9,716 bases of DNA, from NCBI GenBank assembly GCA_051745935.1, contig JBNJEM010000279.1:1-9716 (forward strand), read 5' to 3'. The translations under genes were made by a program, and so were the position numbers. This stretch comes from JBNJEM01 sp051745935 (GTDB lineage Bacteria > Planctomycetota > Planctomycetia > Pirellulales > Pirellulaceae). Under the pieces are notes generated by a model, which saw nothing but the letters and a program-made list of their open reading frames with translations, searched no databases and had not been told where the DNA came from. Within the stretch, counting starts at the first letter, position 1, and each line of letters opens with the position of its first letter. Shown here one piece after another: positions 1-6,730 of this stretch.

Positions 1-98
1 TTCAGGCGGCTGGATTCTTCCGGGTGGAACGCGGCCCGACGCAAGCCGTCCTCCCGTTGGTCGGACTCGCGGCGGAAAAAGTCATCGGCCACCGGCAT
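1..98 (-). repeat. 102-bp dispersed repeat, locus A (one unit, cut by window edge)
   Basis: This is the last 98 of 102 bases of a repeat unit that recurs at three other places in the window (1261-1566, 5439-5642, 6755-6856). I orient the family by the strand that begins AT(A/G)CCGGT, which here is the minus strand. It shares the invariant core GTCCGACCAACGGGAGGACG with all other units. Its minus-strand end begins ATGCCGGTG, so the 34-codon frame seen in the family would start with ATG here. More units may lie to the left of the window. It is 322 bp beyond the purQ stop codon. Confidence 0.9.
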
Positions 99-420
99 AA
101 GAAGCCATAACAAAACCTGTCAGCCATTGTCTTTTCTGACATAATTGTCTTTTCTGACATATCCGACTATTAGTGCCTTAGTCCCGCGTCTCCGCCAAGA
201 AAAACAAGAAAGTAATGCGACGGTTTTCGTATGTCGGCCGAAAAGGATCGGAAGTCGGAGGTCGGAGCTCTTGGGTTGCGGGCGAAGCCCGCGTTAACGT
301 TTATTAGCGGTTTCTATCCATGGGTCCATCGTACGCTACCGGTGAACGCTTACCGAGCTCTTATGGTTTTCGACTTGTGTGGAATAAGCACAGGTGAAAG
401 CCCCGGGATCTCGCGTTCTT
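99..420. other. Intergenic stretch downstream of purQ
   Basis: No convincing gene lies between the repeat at 1-98 and the purQ stop codon. It contains an exact 18-bp tandem repeat (126-161) and a strong short hairpin (278-292, GCGGGC-GAA-GCCCGC). On the plus strand the hairpin is followed by a loosely AT-rich GTTAACGTTTATT. On the minus strand, the side facing purQ, no T-run follows it, so it is not a convincing purQ terminator. A 72-codon plus-strand open frame (231-449) runs antisense into the end of purQ and is not considered a gene. Confidence 0.6.
126..161. repeat. 18-bp tandem repeat, two exact copies, palindromic core
   Basis: ATTGTCTTTTCTGACATA occurs twice head to tail (126-143 and 144-161). 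Each copy contains TGTC-N6-GACA, an imperfect dyad. A further TGTCAG at 118-123 can pair with CTGACA at 136-141. The arrangement could be an operator with two sites one to two helical turns apart, a minisatellite seed, or a hairpin-forming 3' region of the purQ transcript. The sequence alone does not choose between these. Confidence 0.75.
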
Positions 421-1209
421 CTAGGCAAAGTATTGCACGGCGTTCTTGAACACCGCCAGGCCATCACCCGGTGATTGTCCCTCACCGCGGGTCCAACGAG
501 GGTGTTGAGTGCATTCGATGTGTCGTTCTGGATGCGGCATGAGCCCGAGTACTCGCCCTGTTTCGTCACAGGCACCGGCGACGTTGGCCATGGAACCATT
601 GGGGTTGATGGGAAAGGGGAAAAGTTGATCGCGAATTTCCCCTTCGTCGCCACAGTACCGCAACGCCAACTGGCCCCGTGCCGCCAGCTGGTTGAGACGT
701 TCCGGATTGCCCACGACGAATTTGCCTTCGGCATGTGCCACGGGCAAATACATCCGCTCAATGCCTTGCAGGAAGACGGACGAGCCCCGCTGGACCGCCA
801 GGTGAACCCAGCGATCCTCGAACCGGCCCGCGTCGCTCCACGTGAGCGTGGCGGGTGGCGCGCCGTTGGCTTGGTCATTGCCCAGCAACAGTCCGGATTT
901 GATCAGGACTTGAAACCCGTTGCAAATCCCGAGAATGAGCTTCTCCGCCGCCTTGAACTCGCTGATGGTTTCGTACAGATGGTGCCGTATCTGGTTGGCT
1001 AGGATCCGACCGCCGGAAATGTCGTCCCCGTAGCTGAACCCACCTGGAAGACAGAACACCTGGAACGTACGGCTGATCGCCGGTTGTTCCAGCAGCCGAT
1101 TGATATGGACCAATTCCGTTCGCCCTCCAGCTTTCTCGAACGCATGGGCCGTTTCGTAATCACAATTCGTGCCCGGGGCACGCAGCATCAAAACACGGGG
1201 TGTGGGCAT
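421..1209 (-). CDS. purQ: FGAM synthase glutaminase subunit PurQ
   Basis: 262-aa class I glutamine amidotransferase. It hydrolyses glutamine and passes ammonia to PurL, which turns FGAR into FGAM in the fourth step of de novo purine synthesis (cytoplasm). Visible marks: N-terminal VLMLRAPGTNCDYETAHAF typical of PurQ, oxyanion region PGGFSYGDD (55-63), nucleophile Cys96 in GICNGFQ, and His226/Glu228 in PHPERH completing the triad. It is slightly longer than the roughly 225-230 aa of small PurQ proteins, with the C-terminal third resembling the glutaminase domain of large PurL. The ATG start is supported by the family N-terminus. Only a weak purine run (TTGAAAG) precedes it. It lies 665 bp downstream of purL on the same strand, an unusually wide gap filled by repeats. 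A possible repeat ORF (1216-1566) ends 6 nt before its start. Confidence 0.96.
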   Translation of the reverse strand: MPTPRVLMLRAPGTNCDYETAHAFEKAGGRTELVHINRLLEQPAISRTFQVFCLPGGFSYGDDISGGRILANQIRHHLYETISEFKAAEKLILGICNGFQVLIKSGLLLGNDQANGAPPATLTWSDAGRFEDRWVHLAVQRGSSVFLQGIERMYLPVAHAEGKFVVGNPERLNQLAARGQLALRYCGDEGEIRDQLFPFPINPNGSMANVAGACDETGRVLGLMPHPERHIECTQHPRWTRGEGQSPGDGLAVFKNAVQYFA

Positions 1210-1215
1210 AACTGA

Positions 1216-1566
1216 CTAGCTTTCAACTTGATCAAACATAGTGCCGAAGAGTTGACCGCTATCTTTCAGGCGGTCGGATTCGTCCGGATGGAACGCTGCC
1301 CGACGCAGGCCGTCCTCCCGTTGGTCGGACTCACGGCGGACAACATCATCCGCGACCGGTATATCTTTCAGGCGGTCGGATTCGCCCGGATGGAACGCTG
1401 CCCGACGCAGGCCGTCCTCCCGTTGGTCGGACTCACGGCGGACAACATCATCCGCGACCGGTATATCTTTCAGGCGGTCGGATTCGCCCGGATGGAACGC
1501 TGCCCGACGCAGGCCGTCCTCCCGTTGGTCGGACTCACGGCGGACAACGTCATCCGCGACCGGCAT
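1216..1566 (-). CDS. Possible 116-aa repeat protein encoded by the 102-bp units
   Basis: Reading toward purQ, the first of the three 102-bp units at this locus begins with ATG, whereas later units have ATA there. The frame stays open through all three units (three 34-residue repeats sharing SDQREDGLRRAAFHP), then adds 14 residues (SGQLFGTMFDQVES) and stops with TAG 6 nt before the purQ start. The same frame is open further upstream to an ATG at 1705-1707. The predicted product is short, highly charged, and has no membrane segment or recognised domain. No Shine-Dalgarno precedes 1566. Support for translation is indirect: between loci this frame shows more synonymous change than expected, and its position suggests coupling to purQ. 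It may equally be a non-coding repeat that happens to be open. Confidence 0.25.
   Translation of the reverse strand: MPVADDVVRRESDQREDGLRRAAFHPGESDRLKDIPVADDVVRRESDQREDGLRRAAFHPGESDRLKDIPVADDVVRRESDQREDGLRRAAFHPDESDRLKDSGQLFGTMFDQVES
1261..1566 (-). repeat. 102-bp dispersed repeat, locus B (three tandem units)
   Basis: Three head-to-tail units at 1261-1362, 1363-1464 and 1465-1566, each exactly 102 bp. Units 1 and 2 differ at one base, and units 2 and 3 at two, while this array differs from locus C by about 12 bases per unit. This suggests recent local amplification from one founder. The array sits 51 bp upstream of the purQ start and separates it from purL. It is in the same orientation relative to purLQ transcription as locus A. 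The plus strand has no stop codon in any frame within the units. Confidence 0.97.
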
Positions 1567-1874
1567 AACAATCAACACGGGTAAGCGTTCCGCTTTTCTT
1601 TCGCGGGTGCCGCTAGGGGGGGCTAGACACAAGAGCTCGGATGGATGCCACGGGCTGGTATCGTGGTGGTTCATGCTCGCCGCTAAAAACCGATCAGACA
1701 CACCCATCCTCCCTGTCGGTAGCGTGGAACGTAACGGACCACGGGAGATGCCCGTGGCATTCGCACCTTGAACAGTCTTCTTTCAAACTATGCGACGGAC
1801 ATGCGAAGGTTCGCGGATATCAGTCGCTTTTTCGCGAACGGTTACTTCGGTGTTACGCGTCCAATCCACGACCA
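1567..1874. other. purL-purQ intergenic segment between purL stop and repeat array
   Basis: 308 bp with no confident gene. It holds an 11-bp inverted repeat, ATGCCACGGGC (1645-1655) and GCCCGTGGCAT (1750-1760). It also holds a perfect 7-bp hairpin, CCACGGG-AGATG-CCCGTGG (1739-1757). In the purL direction neither is followed by a T-run, so neither is a standard intrinsic terminator. Near the purL stop, a TCGC/GCGA pairing flanks a short A/T run (about 1829-1842). The segment could hold an RNA processing site, a second promoter for purQ, or the remains of another small mobile repeat. None of these can be decided here. Confidence 0.5.
1739..1757. other. Perfect 7-bp hairpin in purL-purQ gap
   Basis: CCACGGG and CCCGTGG are separated by a 5-nt loop (AGATG). 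Its right arm is also part of the longer-range inverted repeat 1645-1655/1750-1760, so two alternative foldings of the transcript are possible. There is no T-run on either side. It could be a transcript-stabilising or processing structure between purL and purQ. Confidence 0.5.
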
Positions 1875-4826
1875 TCAAGGCCATCGCAACGGAGTTTGCC
1901 AGGCCTCCTTGAGCCGTTCAAGAGACCAGGCGGCCACTTGCCGGCGGTGCCCGCCTTGGTCTGTCATATTGAACACGACGCGGTCTGATTCGTCCACGGC
2001 GCCGATCGCCGCGCACGGCAACTTGTTCCGGGCAAACAGGGCTTCGAAGGCTCGTTGATTGTTAACGGGCACCTCGCAAATGAAGCGTGTGTTCGACTCC
2101 GAAAACAGTAGCGCGATCATCCGCTCGTGTTTTGCGACATTTTCCAACTCGTGAGGACACGCGGTGATATCCGCCCTGAGGCCGTAACCGCCCGCGAAGG
2201 CCATTTCAGCCAAAGCGACCGCCAAGCCCCCTTCACTCATGTCATGGCAACCTCGCGCCAATCCCCCTTGAATTGCCTCGTGCAGCGTCGCGAACAGGCG
2301 ACGCGCGAATTCTGGCTTGACCCGGGGAGGCTGGCCTCCCGATAGCCGGTGAATTCTCGCGAAATGCGACCCTCCCAATTCAAGGCTCGTGACCCCAATC
2401 TGGTATAGCAGATTCCCCGGTTCCTTGAGATCCATCGTGACACAGGTCCGCACGTCATCAACTTGCCCCAGCGCGCTGATCAGCAGCGAGGCGGGAACGG
2501 CGATCACCTGCTTGTTGCCTTGCTCATCCTCGTAGCTGAATTCATTATTGAGGCTATCCTTGCCACTAATGAAAGGCGTTCCCAGGCCCAATGCCGTATC
2601 GTGGCATGCCAGGGCGGCCCGTACCAAGGAGCCGAGCGTTTCCGGACGCTCGGTGTATCCCCAGCAGAAGTTGTCTAGAATGGCGATCCGGCTAGGGTCA
2701 GCGCCGACCGCCACGCAGTTCCGGACCGCTTCGTCGATTCCGCTGGCGGCCATGTCGTACGGATCCAGACTTCCATAGCACGGATTCATGCCGCAGGAGA
2801 CCACCAGGCCTCGCCGTGATCCAAGCACGGGGCGCACCACCGACGCATCGCCCGGCCCATCGTTCTCCACGCCAACCAATGGCTTGATGACACTCCCTCC
2901 CTGCACCTCATGATCATACTGGCGGATGATCCATTCCTTGCTGGCCACGTTCAGTGACCCGAGTATATTGAGCACATCCGCTTCCACGTTCACGTCGGCT
3001 GGGCACTCAAGGGGTTTGACGGGGGGAGGTGTGTAATGCGCGTCGCGAACAATCGGTGGCCGGCCGTGGTGTAGAAACCGCATGTCGAGGTCGCCGACCG
3101 GTGTGTCATGGTACTTGAGCCGTAATCTCCCCGTGTCGACGAACTTTCCGATGATGGTTGCTTCCACCCCCTCGCTGTCGCAGAGAGCCTTGAAGGCTTC
3201 CCACTTTTCCGGGGGAACCGACAACACCATGCGTTCTTGCGCTTCGGAGATCCAGATTTCCGTGTAGGAAAGTCCTTCGTATTTGAGAGGCGCGGCGTCA
3301 AGCCAGACGTCCGCCCCGATGTCCTCCCCCATTTCCCCCACGGCACTTGAAAAACCTCCGGCGCCACAATCCGTGATCGCGCTATAGAGGCCCCTGTCGC
3401 GAGCCACCAAAAGTACATCCAACAGCATCTTCTCGGTGATGGGATTACCGATTTGAACGGCACCGCCGGAGAGCACTTCACTTTCGTTGGTCAGTTCCGC
3501 GGAACTGAACGTGGCCCCATGGATCCCGTCGCGACCGGTTCGCCCGCCAATGGTCACGATGTGATCGCCGGCTCGCGGCTCCTTGCGCGATTTCCCGTGT
3601 GGCAGAATGCCAACGGTACCGCAGTACACCAGCGGATTTCCAAGATAGCGATCGTCGAAGTAGACCGCCCCGTTGATCGTGGGGATTCCCATGCGGTTGC
3701 CATAGTCGCGCACTCCGGAGACGACGCCCTTCATGACCCGTCGCGGATGAAGGACGCCGGGTGGCAAGCGGTCGCGCGGCGTACTGGGGGGCGCGAAACA
3801 GAACACGTCCGTGTTACAGACCGGCTTGGCTCCCAGGCCAGTTCCCAGTGGGTCACGGATCACCCCTCCGATTCCCGTGTTCGCCCCCCCGTACGGCTCC
3901 AACGCCGAGGGGTGGTTATGCGTCTCCACCTTGAACACCACGTCGAACTGCTCGTCGAAACGCACGATCCCCGCATTGTCCTCGAACACGCTAATGCACC
4001 AGTCATGATCGCCCATCCGCTCCCTGAGCTGTTGCGTGGCGGCGAAAATGGTTTCCTTGAGCATGTTTTGGAAGTGGCGTTCGCCCGTTTCGTCCCGGTA
4101 GGCAATCCGTCCCGTCAACGTCTTGTGGCTGCAGTGTTCGCTCCAAGTCTGGGCCAGTGTTTCCAGCTCAACGTCGGTCGGATCGCGGCCCAATGCCCGG
4201 TAGTACCGTTGAATCGTTTGCATCTCCACCAGGGTCAAGTGAAGCTGGCCCTCGCGACTCAATCGCAGCAACGCCTCGTCGTCCAAATTGTCCACTGGAA
4301 CATGGACCAGTTCGAATTCGTACGGCTGCCCCATTTCCAGGCAACTGAGTCGCAGTGCCCCTTCGACCACTTGTTCAATCGATTCGTTCGCCAATACCTT
4401 GGCGCACAGCGTATCGAACTGCTCGCGGGACAGCTCCGAAAGCCAGATCTTCTTCAGGGTACAGGCGCGCTGCGCGGACATCCCAAAATCAGCGATCGCC
4501 TGCAGCGCGCTTTGCGCCACCGGATCCATGACCCCTGGCTTGGGAAGCACGTGCATCACCCGCGAGCAGGCCGGGGGGGGAACCAAAAGCGACGGTTCGC
4601 CGATTCGGCCAACCACCGTCTGCTCCACCACCTCGTCCGCCAAGAGTTCGCGGGCCAGACGGTGCACGTCCTCACGGCATAGGTCGCCTTCCAAAAGATA
4701 CCCCCGCGCGGTCCGGACGGCCATCGTATCCGGCATCCCCAAATCAGCCGCTTCGGCGGTTATCGCGGCGCCCAGGATGTCAGGGTGCCCTGGAGCAGCG
4801 TAAATATCAACTTCCCATAAACTCAC
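1875..4826 (-). CDS. purL: FGAM synthase PurL with fused PurS-like N-terminal region
   Basis: 983-aa ATP-dependent synthetase converting FGAR plus ammonia to FGAM. Small PurL proteins are about 720-760 aa. The extra length is N-terminal and looks like two PurS-like segments (about 1-80, and about 89-160 containing VLPKPGVMDPVAQSAL and LCAKVLANESIEQVV), as in the N-terminus of large single-chain PurL. The glutaminase domain of large PurL is absent and is supplied by PurQ. Motifs: TWSEHCSHK (227-235), ETHNHPSALEPYGGANTGIG (301-320), the first AIRS-type nucleotide site, GRTGRDGIHGATFSS (428-442), DCGAGGFSSAVGEMG (486-500), GKDSLNNE (755-762), HDMSEGGLAVALAEMAFAG (861-879). The start is GTG (4824-4826), giving MSLWEVDI, which fits the family. 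The ribosome binding site TTTGAGGAA upstream is built from the end of a 174-bp mobile repeat. No free purS gene is seen in the window. Confidence 0.96.
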   Translation of the reverse strand: MSLWEVDIYAAPGHPDILGAAITAEAADLGMPDTMAVRTARGYLLEGDLCREDVHRLARELLADEVVEQTVVGRIGEPSLLVPPPACSRVMHVLPKPGVMDPVAQSALQAIADFGMSAQRACTLKKIWLSELSREQFDTLCAKVLANESIEQVVEGALRLSCLEMGQPYEFELVHVPVDNLDDEALLRLSREGQLHLTLVEMQTIQRYYRALGRDPTDVELETLAQTWSEHCSHKTLTGRIAYRDETGERHFQNMLKETIFAATQQLRERMGDHDWCISVFEDNAGIVRFDEQFDVVFKVETHNHPSALEPYGGANTGIGGVIRDPLGTGLGAKPVCNTDVFCFAPPSTPRDRLPPGVLHPRRVMKGVVSGVRDYGNRMGIPTINGAVYFDDRYLGNPLVYCGTVGILPHGKSRKEPRAGDHIVTIGGRTGRDGIHGATFSSAELTNESEVLSGGAVQIGNPITEKMLLDVLLVARDRGLYSAITDCGAGGFSSAVGEMGEDIGADVWLDAAPLKYEGLSYTEIWISEAQERMVLSVPPEKWEAFKALCDSEGVEATIIGKFVDTGRLRLKYHDTPVGDLDMRFLHHGRPPIVRDAHYTPPPVKPLECPADVNVEADVLNILGSLNVASKEWIIRQYDHEVQGGSVIKPLVGVENDGPGDASVVRPVLGSRRGLVVSCGMNPCYGSLDPYDMAASGIDEAVRNCVAVGADPSRIAILDNFCWGYTERPETLGSLVRAALACHDTALGLGTPFISGKDSLNNEFSYEDEQGNKQVIAVPASLLISALGQVDDVRTCVTMDLKEPGNLLYQIGVTSLELGGSHFARIHRLSGGQPPRVKPEFARRLFATLHEAIQGGLARGCHDMSEGGLAVALAEMAFAGGYGLRADITACPHELENVAKHERMIALLFSESNTRFICEVPVNNQRAFEALFARNKLPCAAIGAVDESDRVVFNMTDQGGHRRQVAAWSLERLKEAWQTPLRWP

Positions 4827-4829
4827 GAG

Positions 4830-4842
4830 TGTTATTCCTCAA
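4830..4842 (-). promoter_or_regulatory. purL ribosome binding site spanning the mobile-element junction
   Basis: Upstream of the purL GTG the minus strand reads CTTTGAG, then GAATAA, then CACTC, then GTG. The GAGGAA purine run is a fair Shine-Dalgarno, with its G-A-G from the terminal repeat of the element (4838-5011) and the rest from the target duplication. With the element and one duplication removed, the ancestral leader would read GCAAGGGAATAACACTC-GTG, which also has a purine-rich AAGGGA at a similar distance. Confidence 0.6.
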
Positions 4843-5011
4843 AGTGTAAGCGTTTCGCGCCCTTCGAACGACCCAGACGCTGGAAAAGCCCTGGTTTCAG
4901 GTCGTGTCCAGGTGGATCGAATTTGAACCCGTGACGGGTGCAGTCATGGCCGAAAAGGCGCCGAAAGCCGGGCTTTACCAGCTAGTCGAGACGCGAAGCT
5001 TACAGTTTGAG
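4838..5011 (+). mobile_element. 174-bp MITE-like element, copy 1
   Basis: A non-autonomous element whose ends are imperfect inverted repeats: CTCAAAGTGTAAGCG at the left and, read inward from the right, CTCAAACTGTAAGCT (13 of 15 match). It is flanked by TTATTC at 4832-4837 and 5012-5017, a 6-bp target duplication. By chance one more base on each side extends the apparent direct repeat to GTTATTCC. A second copy, inverted and the same length (8126-8299), is about 90% identical with no gaps. It encodes no transposase. Internal hairpins include ACCCGT-G-ACGGGT. It is inserted between the purL start codon and whatever promoter lies upstream, so the purL transcript either passes through it or starts in it. 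Confidence 0.92.
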
Positions 5012-5438
5012 TTATTCCCTTGCAGCCGAGCGTCGCACGATACGTTGTTGTTCCCGCCGCATCTTATCCTTAATGCAGTGTTTACCCGCGAAACAACGCC
5101 ATTTCCGCCTTCCACGTCTCCCGGTCGAAGACGCGATTGTAGCAGATTGCCGCACGTTTGGATGGGGGGAGCGCCATTCAAACCGGCCGCACATCGCGTA
5201 TAATGCGAAACGGTCGAACCGGAAGGGCAGAGCCCGCTCGGCCAGGGGAGGTGAATCGGCAGGGATTATCCAGTGGAAACGGCCCGCGTGCCGCGTCAAG
5301 CCCTTTCCCAACCTTCGTCGCCCCGGGCGGCGTTACGTCGGACGGCTAGGAAATCATAACGGGACCAGCCAAATTCACCGCCATCCCGGGGCGTTTTGGA
5401 AACGAAGGCTCGTGTTTTGTCGCCGGCTGTCAAAGGTT
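5012..5438. other. Intergenic stretch between MITE copy 1 and repeat locus C
   Basis: 427 bp without a convincing gene. It should contain the original purL promoter (minus strand) and probably the promoter of the plus-strand GspF-like gene. The clearest signal is TTCAAA-16-TATAAT at 5177-5204. After it come two small hairpins (CGGT-CGA-ACCG at 5211-5221 and GGGC-AGA-GCCC at 5225-5234) and a strong purine run, GGGGAGGTGA (about 5244-5253), with no suitably spaced start codon. A 99-codon minus-strand open frame (5012-5311) ends right at the target duplication and has no recognisable family. I do not call it a gene. Confidence 0.5.
5177..5204 (+). promoter_or_regulatory. Candidate sigma-70 type promoter
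   Basis: A consensus TATAAT (5199-5204) lies 16 bp after TTCAAA (5177-5182), which matches 4 of 6 bases of TTGACA. Predicted transcription would begin near 5211 and run through the two 102-bp units (5439-5642) into the GspF-like gene at 5660, giving a leader of about 450 nt. Moderate confidence: a perfect -10 is uncommon in this GC-rich context, but the -35 is only fair and planctomycete promoters are poorly characterised. Confidence 0.4.
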
Positions 5439-5642
5439 ATACCGGTCGCGGATGACTGTCTCCGCCGCCAGTCCGACCAACGGGAGGACGGCTTGCGTCG
5501 GGCCGCGTTCCATCCGGAAGAATCCAACCGCCTGAAATATATACCGGTCGCGGATGACTGTCTCCGCCGCCAGTCCGACCAACGGGAGGACGGCTTGCGT
5601 CGGGCCGCTTTCCATCCGGAAGAATCCAACCGCCTGAAATAT
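5439..5642 (+). repeat. 102-bp dispersed repeat, locus C (two tandem units)
   Basis: Two head-to-tail units, 5439-5540 and 5541-5642, differing at one base. They read in the same direction as the GspF-like gene, whose ATG is 17 bp beyond the array. The 34-codon frame is open in both units. At this locus the first codon is ATA, not ATG. The complementary strand has no stop in any frame, which produces several long but spurious open frames here. Confidence 0.97.
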
Positions 5643-5659
5643 ACCAAGGTTCTATTGTC

Positions 5660-6679
5660 ATGGCTCGCCTACGTATGGGACAAGCGGCGAAAATGTGCCA
5701 CCGGCTGGGGATATCCCTGAATGCGGGGGTTGATGTCCTACAGGTTCTACAACGGGAGGCTGAGCATGGTCCGCGCGCCTTTCGGCGGAACATGTCCGAA
5801 GTCAGGGAAAAAGTCAGCCATGGGATGAGTTTATCCGAAGCCATGCGCGACGGCGGCTCCTATTTTCCACCGCTGATGTGCGAACTGATCCATGTCGGCG
5901 AGGAGACCGGTCGGCTTGACTCCGTCCTGCTGCGGCTCGCCGAGCATTACCAACAGTTGATCACGTTACGCCGCAAGTTCTTGTCAGGTCTGCTTTGGCC
6001 CGGTCTCGAACTGGGCTTTGCAATCCTCGTTATCGGGGCACTGATTGCTCTGCCACCCATGTTGTTCGGCGTCTCAATTCCCGTTTTCGGGCTTTCTGGC
6101 GCTCGCGGGGCGGTCATTTATTTTGGGATTGTGCTCGCTGTTGTCCTGGGCGGAGCCGCCGCCGGATACGGTTTGACACGTGGCTGGTTCGGAACGCTGC
6201 CTGGCCGACTTATCGTCCATGTCCCCGTTGTGGGAAAGGCCATTAAAACGATGGCTCTCGCGCGGCACGCTTGGACCTTGTCGCTGGCTCTCGACTCGGG
6301 CGTGGAGGCGGGGCGGGCGATGCGATTGGCGCTGCAAAGTACCCACCTCCGTTATTTCACGCGGCATATCGAACAGGTAGCCGTGGACATTCAGTCGGGC
6401 AGACAATTCCACGAAGCACTGCAGCGAACCCGAGCGTTTCCTCATGAATTCCTCACGACCCTGGAAAACGCCGAGTTGTCGGGAACCGAGGGGGCGTCGC
6501 TTTCCCGGTTGTCGGAGGACTATCAACAGCAAGCCGAAAGCGCGACAACCACCCTGGCCGTTGTTGGCTCGATGTTTATCATGGGGCTCGTCTTCGGCTT
6601 GCTCATCTTCATGATCTTTTACCTTGTTGTCAACCTTTATCTGAAGCCAATCAACGAAGCCCTCGACATGACACGCTAG
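5660..6679 (+). CDS. Type II secretion / type IV pilus inner-membrane protein, GspF/PilC family
   Basis: 339-aa polytopic inner-membrane protein of the T2SSF family, the platform component that in type II secretion and type IV pilus machines couples the cytoplasmic ATPase to pseudopilus or pilus assembly. Two T2SSF-type cytoplasmic domains are visible. The first (about 8-105) has LGISLNAGVDVLQVL and PLMCELIHVGEETGRLDSVL. The second (about 199-297) has HAWTLSLALDSGVEAGRAM and EFLTTLENAELSGTEGASL. Membrane segments lie at about 108-135, 149-172 and 299-327, the usual topology. It is somewhat shorter than the roughly 400 aa of GspF because the N-terminal extension is missing. The ATG at 5660 follows AAGG at 5646-5649, and repeat locus C ends 17 bp upstream. 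No ATPase, pseudopilin or secretin gene is beside it, so it is an orphan here. Its exact machine cannot be assigned. Confidence 0.9.
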   Translation: MARLRMGQAAKMCHRLGISLNAGVDVLQVLQREAEHGPRAFRRNMSEVREKVSHGMSLSEAMRDGGSYFPPLMCELIHVGEETGRLDSVLLRLAEHYQQLITLRRKFLSGLLWPGLELGFAILVIGALIALPPMLFGVSIPVFGLSGARGAVIYFGIVLAVVLGGAAAGYGLTRGWFGTLPGRLIVHVPVVGKAIKTMALARHAWTLSLALDSGVEAGRAMRLALQSTHLRYFTRHIEQVAVDIQSGRQFHEALQRTRAFPHEFLTTLENAELSGTEGASLSRLSEDYQQQAESATTTLAVVGSMFIMGLVFGLLIFMIFYLVVNLYLKPINEALDMTR

Positions 6680-6730
6680 AGCAGGGAAACGATTCCATCA
6701 GCAGGGGCGAACCGGTGCCATTTCGACAAG

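Noticed and set aside
231..449. 72-codon ORF downstream of purQ
   Set aside because: It overlaps the purQ 3' end in antisense, has no ribosome binding site and no recognisable features.
1261..1566. CRISPR array
   Set aside because: Units are nearly identical along the whole 102 bp, with no unique spacers and no cas genes. The 76-bp array at the right end fails for the same reason.
1228..1584. 118-codon plus-strand ORF of three 34-aa repeats (IFQAVGF...)
   Set aside because: It is the reverse complement of the 102-bp array. All three frames on that strand are stop-free, and residue changes between loci are more numerous in this frame than in the opposite one, so it looks like a shadow.
3453..4682. 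409-codon plus-strand ORF antisense to purL
   Set aside because: It lies wholly inside purL, which has clear catalytic motifs. It is a GC-driven antisense frame with no family features.
5007..5720. 237-codon plus-strand ORF across repeat locus C
   Set aside because: It is long only because the repeat units lack stops. It overlaps the start of the well-supported GspF-like gene, has no family match, and its start lies inside MITE copy 1.
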